10,367 bases of DNA from positions 1 through 10,367 of the forward strand of contig JAURNO010000407.1 of assembly GCA_030830145.1 (NCBI GenBank), written 5' to 3'. Positions 1-7,803 of the stretch are shown piece by piece. The notes under the pieces were generated by a model. The model saw only the letters and a program-made list of their open reading frames with translations. It did no database searches and was not told where the DNA came from. The position numbers were made by a program, and so were the translations under genes. Position 1 is the stretch's first letter. Every line of letters starts with the position of its first letter. This DNA is from Verrucomicrobiota bacterium. GTDB taxonomy: Bacteria > Verrucomicrobiota > Verrucomicrobiia > Opitutales > Seribacteraceae.

Positions 1-1991
1 ATTTTACCGAACAAGGTGGATTGATGTGGGGCAGCAGTGCCGTTGGCAAGTTGGTCGCAGGAAGTGATCCGCTGAAGCCCGTTGTGAAGGCATTCGTTGA
101 TGAAGAGGCCGGTCCAGACGTGGCCGCCAAAGTCCAGCGCCGCTTGCAACACTTTATTGATCGCAAGATCGTGACGCTTTTTGAGCCACTGACCAACCTG
201 CAGGGCGATGACGCGCTGAACGGTTTGGCGAAAGGCTTTGCCGGGCAAGTTAATCAGTTCGATCAAGTCGTCCAAGTAGCTCTTGTAGACGTCTCGGGGC
301 AAACAATCCCGCTTGATGCAGATGGAGGCGGCTCGTCCCACGACCTCGCCCATCATTCCGCAGGTCTTCATGACCCGTACCGTCCCCAGTGCCTCGTGGG
401 TCACGCTTACGCAACGACCGGCCATGAAGAGGTTCTCGATATTGCGGGAATAAAAACAGCGATAAGGAACGGGGTAGCCGTAGGAACGATCGACGCCCTT
501 GCCATGTACGGCATAGGAGATGAAGGGATTGTCGGGAAACTTTTGGGCGTATTGTTTTTTGGGATAGTGGAGATCAATGCTCCAGGTGCTTGGCACTGTG
601 CCGTCGGGGAAGTCGCGTTTGGAAACGATGTCCTCCTCTGTCAATAGGACGTCTCCCAATAAACGGCGGGATTCGCGAGGGCCGCCGACATAAGCGACCC
701 AAGTAAGCTTGGCGTTCTTGTGCTCGTCAGCCCCGTCGCGGTTCTTCATCGCATTGAAGGCTCCGAAGACGGCTCGAAGATTCCAATCCCGAATGCCTTC
801 CGCATCGCCGAGGGGATCTTTATCGTATCCGCTTTCCCAGTACCATGGTCCGTGAAAATTACGGGGATAGGGGAAGTCAGCCATGTTAAGGTCCAAAGCC
901 CATGGGGTCTGGGGATAAGATACTTCCTGTTTGTCGTTTGCCCATGCCCACATGTTGCTCATGCCCATGCGTCCTTTGGGTGTCATCTCGTGGTCGGCGC
1001 CGGCGAGGAAGCCAATCGTTCCGTGCCCGGTGGCTTCCACGAAAAGAGTTCCTGAAAAACGGGTGACTTGTCCTGTTCTTACGTCGAAGGCCTGGACCGC
1101 GGATATTTTGTTGCCTTTCTTTTCGACCTTGAATGCGTGGTGGTACAGTTGAAGATCGATATTCTTTTCGGCCTGCACGATCCTTTCTTTCTTGGCGTCC
1201 TCGAATTCCTCGTAGGTGCCGGGGGATTTTTTGGCATGGTCGCAAATTTCCTCTATGATCTCGCCGATGCGGGGATATTTTCCGCGGCGGATCTTTCCTT
1301 TCGCCCAAACCCTTACCTCACTCGAGCCGTTTCCTCCGAGAACAGGACGGTCCTGAATGAGAGCGACTTTGCATCCCATGCGGGCTCCGGAAATGGCTGC
1401 TCCCATTCCCGAATATCCTCCCCCAATGACGACCAAGTCGTATTTTTTTTCGAGTGGTTTTTCAGTGATGCCCAAGAGTTCCCGGCGCCAGTTGGCAAGA
1501 ATTTTGGAATCATTGGGTGGGACTTCCTTGAAAGTGGTCAGGTAGATCGCATCGCATCGTCCGTTGAATCCGGTCAGGTCGCGGAGAGCCAAGGTGTTTT
1601 TGCCTTTTTTGAGACTGATTTTGCCTCCTCCTTGCCAATCCCACTGAGCTCCCCTGGTGCCGAAGGTTGATTTTGCCGGGGTTCCGTTGATGATGATTTG
1701 AAAGCGACCGGGTTGTCCCTTTGCTCCCCAACGGGCTACCCAGTCTTTGGTCCGGGCAAACAGTTGGTAGTCCGCGCCTTCCTTGATCTCAATGGTGGTG
1801 GTCGCATCTTCAACGGGTGTTCCCAAACCATGTGCCAACAGGTAGGGCGAACCCATTTCCCGGATGAATTGAGTATCGAGCTTCCATCCGCCATGATCCG
1901 AAAAGGATTCGGTTTCGATCAAGATTCTATCCGCCTTCAGGAGCAAGACCGGCGTGAGAGCAAGGAGGGAGATGATGAGGAATTTCTTCAT
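1..1991 (-). CDS. Secreted FAD-dependent oxidoreductase (FAD_oxidored type), 3' end outside window
   Basis: An uninterrupted reading frame of 663 codons runs from an ATG at 1991-1989 to the left edge; the stop codon lies outside. Residues 1-20 form a signal peptide (MKKFLIISLLAL..., likely cut after A20). Residues about 22-155 look like a beta-rich accessory domain. The flavin domain starts at KKYDLVVIGGGYSG: the GxGxxG-like dinucleotide-binding motif is at 190-195, followed by GGNGSSEVRVW at 219-229. ESRRLLGD and, at 520-541, NLFMAGR...ALGTVRVM are hallmarks of the PF12831-type flavoproteins common in PVC sulfatase-rich genomes. Their substrate is not established; oxidation of a sugar or related compound is inference. 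The final 80 or so residues (from about 587) match no domain I recognise. The gene lies 67 bases behind the sulfatase on the same strand, suggesting co-transcription. No clear Shine-Dalgarno sequence precedes the ATG. The family call is firm, the reaction is not. Confidence 0.88.
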   Translation of the reverse strand, partial: MKKFLIISLLALTPVLLLKADRILIETESFSDHGGWKLDTQFIREMGSPYLLAHGLGTPVEDATTTIEIKEGADYQLFARTKDWVARWGAKGQPGRFQIIINGTPAKSTFGTRGAQWDWQGGGKISLKKGKNTLALRDLTGFNGRCDAIYLTTFKEVPPNDSKILANWRRELLGITEKPLEKKYDLVVIGGGYSGMGAAISGARMGCKVALIQDRPVLGGNGSSEVRVWAKGKIRRGKYPRIGEIIEEICDHAKKSPGTYEEFEDAKKERIVQAEKNIDLQLYHHAFKVEKKGNKISAVQAFDVRTGQVTRFSGTLFVEATGHGTIGFLAGADHEMTPKGRMGMSNMWAWANDKQEVSYPQTPWALDLNMADFPYPRNFHGPWYWESGYDKDPLGDAEGIRDWNLRAVFGAFNAMKNRDGADEHKNAKLTWVAYVGGPRESRRLLGDVLLTEEDIVSKRDFPDGTVPSTWSIDLHYPKKQYAQKFPDNPFISYAVHGKGVDRSYGYPVPYRCFYSRNIENLFMAGRCVSVTHEALGTVRVMKTCGMMGEVVGRAASICIKRDCLPRDVYKSYLDDLIELINLPGKAFRQTVQRVIALQVGQWLKKRHDLAINKVLQAALDFGGHVWTGLFINECLHNGLQRITSCDQLANGTAAPHQSTLFGK

Positions 1992-2058
1992 TCTGAATAT
2001 GATGTCTTTAGTTCATTAAGAGGCTTAACAGTGTATATACTCCAACGAAGCGTGAAAG

Positions 2059-3609
2059 TTAACGACTGCGTCCGTCGTCGAGGAATTTTTGCAACTCCGC
2101 TTTCATTTTGGCGAAGATCTTGGGGTTCTTTTCGGACATGTCCTTTTTTTCGGCCGGATCTTTGGAAAGGTCGAAAAGAGCATACTGGGGAACTTTCTGC
2201 CCACGTTGGCCGCCAAGCAATTTGTTTACCTGATAATTACTGGTCTTTTGGGAATCATGTCTTTGCAGTTTCCAGTTTCCAACCCGGTAACCGTAATTGT
2301 TTCCGCGACCGTTGTCCTGTTGGATGAGGTGCGGTCTTCCCTTGGCGTTCTTTTTACCAAGCATGGCATCCATCACGTTCAAGCTGTCAAGACAGGCATC
2401 ATCGGGTAGTTTGACTCCCAAGTGATGGGCGAGGCTGCCTGCGAAATCAATGGTGCAGACAACTTCGTCGGAGACGCCCGGCTTGATGGTTCCCGGCCAG
2501 TAGGTGATGAAGGGTGTCCGGGTCCCCCCTTCGAAGATGCTGTATTTTCCTCCTGAGTAAGGACCGGCGGCTCGATGGTCTCCCATTTTTTCGAGGGCTT
2601 CATCCGCGTAGCCATCATCCCCTACGGGTCCGTTGTCCGAGCAAAATACGATCATGGTATCTTTTTCCAGGCCTTCTTTCTTAAGATACTTCACGATTTC
2701 TCCAACGCACCAGTCGAGTTGGACGATGACGTCGCCTCGGTAGCTCATACCCGAGGTTCCACGAAAGCGTTCGTGGGGAATGCGCGGGACGTGCAAATCA
2801 TGGGAAGCAAAGAAGAGAAAGAATGGATTGTCCTTGTTTTTACCAATCCACTCCTTGGATTTTTCCACCCACTTGTCGGCCAAGTCCTCGTCCCGGAAGC
2901 GGGCGGCATGTCCACCGGTGTAAAAACCTATGCGGCTGATTCCATTGTGGATGGTGGAGTTGTGACCGTGGGTCCAATCCATCTTGAGCGTTTTTCGATG
3001 AGTGACCCCGGTTGGATGATCGGGGCTTGGCTTTTTCTTTCCTACCCAAAGAGGGTCCTTGGGGTCGAGGTTGAGAACGCGGTGGTTTTCGACATAGACT
3101 TGAGGAACGCGGTCATTGGTGGTGGGAAGCAGGAAGCTGTAATCAAAACCAATCTCCCGGGGCCCGGGCTTGAGTTCGTCATTCCATTGAGGTCCTACTC
3201 CGGGGCTACCCAATCCAAGGTGCCATTTGCCGACTACCGCAGTTTTGTAGCCCGCTTGTTTGAGAGTATCGGGGAAGGTGTAGGTGTCTTCGGGTATGAT
3301 GAGAGGAGAGCTGGGCGGGGCGATCCCGGTGTTTTTTCCACGAAAGGCGTAGGTCCCGGTCAGAAAGGAATAACGCGTCGGCGTACAAGTGGAGGCCGAG
3401 CAATACCCACTGGTGAACTTCAATCCCTCCTTGGCCAAACGGTCGATATGAGGAGTTTTCAAGTTTTTGGGTTTCGCTCCGTAGCACCCGAGGTCTCCAT
3501 AGCCCAGATCGTCCGCCATGATCACGATGACGTTGGGTTTCTTGACCAATGCCGCGAGCGTGAGAAAGGTTGGTAGAACGAAAAACAGGGACAAAAATAT
3601 TTTTTTCAT
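2059..3609 (-). CDS. Secreted arylsulfatase-type sulfatase (family S1)
   Basis: This 516-residue protein should hydrolyse a sulfate ester outside the cytoplasm. Residues 1-20 are a Sec signal peptide (MKKIFLSLFF..., TLAA cleavage region). Mature sequence opens with PNVIVIMADDLGYGD, supplying metal ligands D33 and D34. The sulfatase signature CTPTR is at 75-79, so C75 is the residue converted to formylglycine. GKWHLG (K128, H130), the SHDLH segment with H273, the SDNG motif (D325, N326) and K355 in GGKYSIFEGG complete the expected active site. All key residues are present and the length is normal for the family, so an active enzyme is likely. Its natural substrate cannot be read from the sequence; sulfated polysaccharide fragments are the usual targets of such enzymes. 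It is the first gene of a probable two-gene unit with the downstream flavoprotein. No maturase gene is nearby. No recognisable Shine-Dalgarno site precedes the start; the start was chosen because it gives a complete signal peptide. Confidence 0.95.
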   Translation of the reverse strand: MKKIFLSLFFVLPTFLTLAALVKKPNVIVIMADDLGYGDLGCYGAKPKNLKTPHIDRLAKEGLKFTSGYCSASTCTPTRYSFLTGTYAFRGKNTGIAPPSSPLIIPEDTYTFPDTLKQAGYKTAVVGKWHLGLGSPGVGPQWNDELKPGPREIGFDYSFLLPTTNDRVPQVYVENHRVLNLDPKDPLWVGKKKPSPDHPTGVTHRKTLKMDWTHGHNSTIHNGISRIGFYTGGHAARFRDEDLADKWVEKSKEWIGKNKDNPFFLFFASHDLHVPRIPHERFRGTSGMSYRGDVIVQLDWCVGEIVKYLKKEGLEKDTMIVFCSDNGPVGDDGYADEALEKMGDHRAAGPYSGGKYSIFEGGTRTPFITYWPGTIKPGVSDEVVCTIDFAGSLAHHLGVKLPDDACLDSLNVMDAMLGKKNAKGRPHLIQQDNGRGNNYGYRVGNWKLQRHDSQKTSNYQVNKLLGGQRGQKVPQYALFDLSKDPAEKKDMSEKNPKIFAKMKAELQKFLDDGRSR

Positions 3610-3736
3610 TTGGATAGGCTTGTGGTGAGAGAAGTCAGGAAACGACCGCTTATGGTAAGATTCGGGGCCAATCCTTCAAGTGCATTCCAAAAATGCTGCC
3701 CGAATTCATTCTGGTCAAGAAGTCACTTTCCCTCTG

Positions 3737-3773
3737 AGAAAAAAAGATCGGGAACTCGGGCATCTCTTTTTCT
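3737..3773. promoter_or_regulatory. Inverted repeat between divergent sulfatase and BAM-LemA genes
   Basis: Arms of 12 bases at 3737-3748 (AGAAAAAAAGAT) and 3762-3773 (ATCTCTTTTTCT) pair at 11 of 12 positions around a 13-base GC-rich loop. A second, overlapping inverted repeat pairs 3697-3707 with 3752-3762 at 10 of 11 positions, so two mutually exclusive folds are possible. The element sits about 45 bases upstream of the plus-strand start and about 130 bases upstream of the minus-strand sulfatase start. It could be an operator, a leader hairpin or chance in an A/T-rich run. Which promoter it serves cannot be told from the sequence. Confidence 0.4.
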
Positions 3774-3817
3774 AAGGCTTGCCTCTGTCGAAATGATTAC
3801 CTTTTGTGGAATCTTTC

Positions 3818-5140
3818 ATGGAATTTGCCGCCATTCCCCTTTTGATCTCCTTTGCTCTTCTGTTTTGGTGGAGGTCGGTCGTTTTGTTCAAGCGAACCGT
3901 TGAAGACGTTCCGACTTCCAAGGTCAAAGGGGGGTTTTACGGATTGAACGAGATCAAAGGTGCGGTCAAATCGGATGCCCCGTTACAGACTTACCTGACC
4001 GAAAGACCAAGCGTGTGGCATGAATGGAGCATTTCCGAGCATTGGAAGAAAACGGAAAGCTATCGTGACAAGGATGGGAATAGGAAGACCCGCACCAAGA
4101 GCGGTTGGCGGAAAGTCGATTCGGGAGGGGGAATCCAAGCTTTCTTTCTTTTGGATGATACGGGGGAACTCCTCATCGAACCGGAGGGAGCCAAAGTTGA
4201 CGCTCCTTCCACGATGTCTCGCAGTTGCGGTCCGTCCGACCCACTATACTACGGGAAGGGACCGAGTGGAGCGATTGCGAATTCAACCCACCGCAGAAGG
4301 TTTTCCGAGAGTTCACTCTCACCCGGCGACGAACTTTATGTTCTTGGTTCGGCCAAATTGAGGGAAGAGGTCGCGCAACCCATGATCGCGCAAACAAAGG
4401 AGGCCCGATATTTCGTCATTTCCTCTAAGTCGGAAGCTCAGATCATTCGCTCGAAGAGCCTATGGGCCTTTTTCATCTTTCTGTTCTCTTTCTTCACCGC
4501 GTTGGCCATTCCCGTCGTTGCAATCTCAGTGGAGACCGGAATGGAAGTGCAGGAAGCCTTTTATCAAAATCCCGGATGGGTGGTGTCGGCTGGTGCGGGC
4601 TTTCTTGCCGTTGCCGGTTTGTTTTACCTTTCTCTTTTGTATAATGGATTGATCCGCGTACGTAATCGACTTACCCATGCTCTGAGTCTGATCAAAATTC
4701 AATTGAAGCGCCGCGAAGATCTAATTCCCCGTTTGCTCGAATGCGTGAAAGGTATTTCGGAATACGAAAGCCAAGTGCAGGAACTCGTTGCTTCCGTCCG
4801 TTCATCCGGTGTGACCGCAGCTGGAAGTCAAAGAGGGGAGGTGGGTGAGGAAATAAACCGAGGTTCCGGTTTGGTCGGTGGATTGTTTGCCTTGTCGGAA
4901 AACCATCCGAATTTAAGGGCTGATCAAAACTATGCGTCCTTCATGAAGGAATTGGTCGACACCGAAGACCGAATTGCCCTTGCCCGAGCCTTTTACAACG
5001 ACAGCCTCCTTGCCCTTCAGGACCGGTTGCTTTCCTTACCCGATGTTTTGGTTGCCAAGTGGTTCCGCTTCAAGGCAGGAAAAAACCTGCATCTTCTGCC
5101 GGATCCAGAGATGGCTCAGGTTCCGCGGGTTTCCCTTTGA
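3818..5140 (+). CDS. Membrane protein: GIDE/BAM domain fused to LemA domain
   Basis: This 440-residue protein appears to join two families. Residues 1-20 are a membrane helix. Residues about 25-208 resemble the GIDE/BAM ('beside a membrane') domain of eukaryotic MUL1/MAPL and bacterial relatives, with a conserved-looking WHEWSISEHW stretch and a paired-glycine, strand-rich region. Two further helices follow at about 215-237 and 254-275. From 276 on the sequence is typical LemA: YNGLIRVRNR, IQLKRREDLIPRLLE, then NYASFMKELVDTEDRIALAR, YNDSL and FRF near the end. Positive residues flanking the helices and the acidic loop between helices 2 and 3 place both soluble domains in the cytoplasm by the positive-inside rule. 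There is no RING domain, so a ubiquitin-ligase label would be wrong. Function is unknown; an envelope-associated role is inference. The frame can begin at GTG 3806, but ATG 3818 has a GTGGA eight bases upstream and is preferred. The gene is convergent with the hydrolase. Confidence 0.85.
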   Translation: MEFAAIPLLISFALLFWWRSVVLFKRTVEDVPTSKVKGGFYGLNEIKGAVKSDAPLQTYLTERPSVWHEWSISEHWKKTESYRDKDGNRKTRTKSGWRKVDSGGGIQAFFLLDDTGELLIEPEGAKVDAPSTMSRSCGPSDPLYYGKGPSGAIANSTHRRRFSESSLSPGDELYVLGSAKLREEVAQPMIAQTKEARYFVISSKSEAQIIRSKSLWAFFIFLFSFFTALAIPVVAISVETGMEVQEAFYQNPGWVVSAGAGFLAVAGLFYLSLLYNGLIRVRNRLTHALSLIKIQLKRREDLIPRLLECVKGISEYESQVQELVASVRSSGVTAAGSQRGEVGEEINRGSGLVGGLFALSENHPNLRADQNYASFMKELVDTEDRIALARAFYNDSLLALQDRLLSLPDVLVAKWFRFKAGKNLHLLPDPEMAQVPRVSL

Positions 5141-5183
5141 GGCCATGGTTCGGAAAATGAACCGGGAATCCGGATGAGTGGGG

Positions 5184-6062
5184 TTATCTTTTTTTCTTCG
5201 GTTCCGTTTTCTTGAGGTGCTTCTCAAGAAAGTCGAAACTTGCTCCAATCGCCTTGGAGTTGAATACGGCCCGAAAATGACCGGCTTCCTTGATCGTGTG
5301 AAAATGGGTGTCGATTCCCAATTTCTTCATCTTGTCGGACATTTTTTTAGCTCCGGACATACCAACCAAAAAGTCTGTCTCTCCGTGGAAAAAAAAGATG
5401 GGGGAATCCCCCTTGTCAAGAAACTCGAGGGGTGATGCCTCCCGATAGGCCTTGGGTGCTTCCTGGCGTGACCCACCCAGCCAATAGGCCAAAGTCTTGT
5501 TTTTCGCTGGAATACTCATGAATTCGCATGGGGTGCCTCCGCCTGCGGCAACGAGGATATTGGTTCCGACCTCGTTTTCTCCCGGTTGCTTTCCCGTAAC
5601 CGCAAGCATGCAGGCCAAATGGGCTCCCGCCGAATAACCAATTGCACCGATTCTGTCCGGGTCACCGCCGTATTGAGCGCTGTTTTTTTTGATCCAACGC
5701 ACAGCGTCCCGACAATCCTCAATCTGGGCGGGGTGTTTGTATTTCGGAGCCAACCGGTAGTTGATTGCGAATGCGTTGAAGCCCCTGCCGGCAAGGCCCG
5801 CAGCATACTTGGCCAATTGCCTCTTTGAGCCGAACTTCCATCCCCCGCCATGAATGACGAGAACGGATGGGCGCACTTTTGAGCCAACGGGAAGATAGGC
5901 ATCCAGTTTCAGTTCGAGTTTTTCTTTGGTGGCGTAGACCAAGTCCTTCTTGACTTCGATTTCGGGTTTTGCATTCAAGGCCTGAAAAAAAGCGAAAGCC
6001 CAAATGAAGGATGGAATCACCCACTTTTTCCCTCGTTCGAATATAAGAAAGTTGTGTAACAT
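5184..6062 (-). CDS. Secreted alpha/beta-hydrolase, esterase/lipase type
   Basis: A 292-residue serine hydrolase of the carbohydrate-esterase / HSL-like group. HGGGW at 71-75 forms the oxyanion hole, GYSAG at 142-146 holds nucleophile S144, and D230 (HGETDFLV) with H262 (EAGHFR) completes the triad. A hydrophobic stretch at 15-30 followed by ALNA suggests export. With the ATG at 6062 the n-region is long (MLHNFLIFERGKKW); a GTG at codon 15 gives a shorter signal peptide and has GAGGG about ten bases upstream, so the true protein may be 278 residues. Relatives commonly remove acetyl or other acyl groups from polysaccharides. Together with nearby sulfatases this fits removal of sugar decorations, but that is inference from context. 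The tail is lysine-rich (KKTEPKKKR). It stands alone on this strand, 168 bases behind the aminopeptidase with a likely terminator between them. Confidence 0.88.
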   Translation of the reverse strand: MLHNFLIFERGKKWVIPSFIWAFAFFQALNAKPEIEVKKDLVYATKEKLELKLDAYLPVGSKVRPSVLVIHGGGWKFGSKRQLAKYAAGLAGRGFNAFAINYRLAPKYKHPAQIEDCRDAVRWIKKNSAQYGGDPDRIGAIGYSAGAHLACMLAVTGKQPGENEVGTNILVAAGGGTPCEFMSIPAKNKTLAYWLGGSRQEAPKAYREASPLEFLDKGDSPIFFFHGETDFLVGMSGAKKMSDKMKKLGIDTHFHTIKEAGHFRAVFNSKAIGASFDFLEKHLKKTEPKKKR

Positions 6063-6171
6063 AGTACTTTAGCTGGGAGATAGAACGATTATAGCAACTT
6101 AAAGTTTCACCACCTGAAGAAATGCTTGAAATGATTTTGATAAAGTATGCAGTGATACCAAATAAAGCCCT

Positions 6172-6198
6172 AAAAAAAGGGTTGAAGGAATTGAACCC
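6172..6198 (-). terminator. Likely Rho-independent terminator after the aminopeptidase gene
   Basis: Read on the minus strand, a GGGTT/AACCC stem with a ten-base loop (6198-6179) runs directly into seven T residues (6178-6172), 32 bases beyond the aminopeptidase stop. The stem is short, five base pairs, so termination may be partial. Its position argues that the downstream hydrolase has its own promoter in the remaining stretch up to 6063. Confidence 0.5.
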
Positions 6199-6230
6199 AG
6201 TGGGAATGCTTTCTTCAGAAGGGAGGCGTT

Positions 6231-7517
6231 CTAACGATTCATGATCTGTTCGATTTCATCAGGCTCGATCGGAGTTTTCGCCATCAGGTTTACGGGGCCG
6301 TCCGCGGTAATTACGATGTCGTCCTCCAGTCTGACTCCGAGTCCCTCTTCGGGAATGTAAATTCCAGGTTCGACCGTGTACACGGCATTCTCCTTGAAAA
6401 CATGCTGGCCGGAATTGACGTCGTGGACGTCAAGTCCCATGGGGTGTCCCAAGCCGTGCATGAAATATTTCCTGCAGGCGGGATTGGCCGGGTCTTGCTT
6501 TTTCACTTCCTCTTTGCTGATGAGTTTCAAGCGAAGCATCTCCTCGGTCATCATCTCGTGAGAGTCCGTTTGCCATTCCTTGTGGGCTTTTCCGACAGTC
6601 GCATTGTCGATTGATTGACGGAGGACACGCAGGACGGACTTGTAGACTTGTTTTTGTCTGCGGTTGAACTTGCCGCTGACTGGCACGGTTCGGGTTAGGT
6701 CGGCGTTATAATTTCCATAGCATGCCCCGACGTCCATGAGCAGCATCTCGCCTTTTTTGCATTCTTGGTCGTTTTGCAAGTAGTGCAAAGTGCAGGCGTT
6801 GGCTCCGGATGCGATAATAGGCGAGTAAGCGAATTTGCATCGTCTGCGTATGAATTCGCGGGAGTATTCTCCTTCGATCTCAAATTCCTTCACTCCGGGT
6901 TTGATCATTCGAAGCACCTTTCGAAAGCCGCGGTTGGTCACGTCGACGGCTTCCTTGATCATTTCAATTTCCAGTGGATCTTTGACGAACCTTAATTCGT
7001 GAAGCAAAGGAGCCAATCGGTCGATTCCATGGAGGGGGAAATCCCTTTGGACTTGGCTGATGAAACGTTGGTCTCGGGTCTCCACCTCGTCGGGGGCCCG
7101 GTTATGTTCGTTGTTGTTCAAGTAAGCTTTCTTGGCCTCGAACATGAGGATTTTGAAAAGAACGGGAAATTCGCTGATCCAATGAACCGAGTCGATTCCG
7201 GAAATCTTTCTCGCATCTTCTTTGCTGTGCTTGAAGCCTTCCCAAATTCTCAGGTGCTCGCTTGGCTCGCGCAGAAAAAGAATTTCGCGATGTTTCGGGT
7301 CTGGTGCATCGGGAAACAGGACGAGAATGCTTTCCTCCTGCTCGATTCCCGTAAGGTAAAACAAGTCGGCATTCGGATGGATTATGAATGTGCCGTCCGC
7401 ATTGGTAGGAAGGACGTCGTTGGCGTTGACGACGGCAAGCGATTGAGGTTCGAGCAACTGGCCCAGTCGCTGCCGGTTTTCCTTGAAAAGTATAGGTTTG
7501 ATCGGTGAGTGTCGCAT
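6231..7517 (-). CDS. pepP: Xaa-Pro aminopeptidase (aminopeptidase P, peptidase M24B)
   Basis: A 428-residue cytoplasmic metallopeptidase that should remove N-terminal residues preceding proline. The N-terminal AMP_N domain (about 1-165) contains the typical HPNADLFYLTG stretch. The catalytic pita-bread domain (about 180-420) shows the five expected metal ligands: D262 in LMDVGA, D273 in NADLTRT, H358 in HGLGHPMGLDVHD, E383 in VEPGIY and E398 in RLEDD. Histidines H245, H354 and H365 known to matter in the family are also present. Length matches bacterial aminopeptidase P. There is no signal peptide. Its start lies 286 bases from the divergent sulfatase start, and a probable terminator follows it, so it looks like a single-gene unit. 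It is a housekeeping enzyme with no obvious link to the sulfatases. No clear Shine-Dalgarno sequence precedes the ATG. Confidence 0.95.
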   Translation of the reverse strand: MRHSPIKPILFKENRQRLGQLLEPQSLAVVNANDVLPTNADGTFIIHPNADLFYLTGIEQEESILVLFPDAPDPKHREILFLREPSEHLRIWEGFKHSKEDARKISGIDSVHWISEFPVLFKILMFEAKKAYLNNNEHNRAPDEVETRDQRFISQVQRDFPLHGIDRLAPLLHELRFVKDPLEIEMIKEAVDVTNRGFRKVLRMIKPGVKEFEIEGEYSREFIRRRCKFAYSPIIASGANACTLHYLQNDQECKKGEMLLMDVGACYGNYNADLTRTVPVSGKFNRRQKQVYKSVLRVLRQSIDNATVGKAHKEWQTDSHEMMTEEMLRLKLISKEEVKKQDPANPACRKYFMHGLGHPMGLDVHDVNSGQHVFKENAVYTVEPGIYIPEEGLGVRLEDDIVITADGPVNLMAKTPIEPDEIEQIMNR

Positions 7518-7754
7518 GTTTTCGGATTTATTTTGGAAAGTTATTAAGCTTGTCGTTCTTTGTACTTACTGAAGCGGGTGTAGGGATTGAGTGGGAATAT
7601 CGGCTGAATGGAAGTCGATGGTTTTGGGGATGAATGACAATGTTGAAATTGGGGAGTTAATGTAGATGAGAAAATCGAGCAAGCAAGCTTTCAAATTCAT
7701 CAGATTCAGGATTTGTCAAAAGCCGTGAGGGTATCTGCGAATACTATTCAATCG

Positions 7755-7783
7755 AACTTGAAAAAGTCTTGTCTGATCAAGTT
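7755..7783. promoter_or_regulatory. Perfect 7-base inverted repeat upstream of the second sulfatase
   Basis: AACTTGA at 7755-7761 and TCAAGTT at 7777-7783 are perfect reverse complements 15 bases apart, ending 20 bases before the sulfatase ATG. A weak promoter-like pair overlaps it: TTGAAA at 7758-7763 and TTAAAA at 7782-7787, 18 bases apart, with a poor -10 match. The spacing would suit a dimeric regulator covering the promoter. Nothing else of note was seen in the 7518-7803 divergent region. Confidence 0.35.
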
Positions 7784-7803
7784 AAAACGATGAGAGTTCG
7801 CGG

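Noticed and set aside
21..647. Open plus-strand frame of 208 codons at the left edge
   Set aside because: It is codon-aligned antisense to the flavoprotein, whose conserved motifs (ESRRLLGD, NLFMAGR, GTVRVM) lie on the minus strand opposite it or just beyond it. The first 200 bases are less certain because neither strand matches a known domain there.
2016..2028. TTAAG-AGG-CTTAA repeat between the sulfatase and flavoprotein
   Set aside because: A five-pair A/T-rich stem with a three-base loop and no T-run is too weak to call a terminator or an operator.
2575..3576. Open plus-strand frame of 333 codons opposite the first sulfatase
   Set aside because: It is antisense to a sulfatase with every catalytic motif intact and has no recognisable domain; an aligned antisense frame explains its openness.
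3818..5140. Annotation as an E3 ubiquitin ligase
   Set aside because: The similarity is to the membrane-side BAM domain only; no RING domain or cysteine/histidine zinc pattern is present.
5141..5183. CCGG-GAAT-CCGG palindrome between convergent stops as a bidirectional terminator
   Set aside because: The stem is only four pairs and no T-run follows it directly on either strand.
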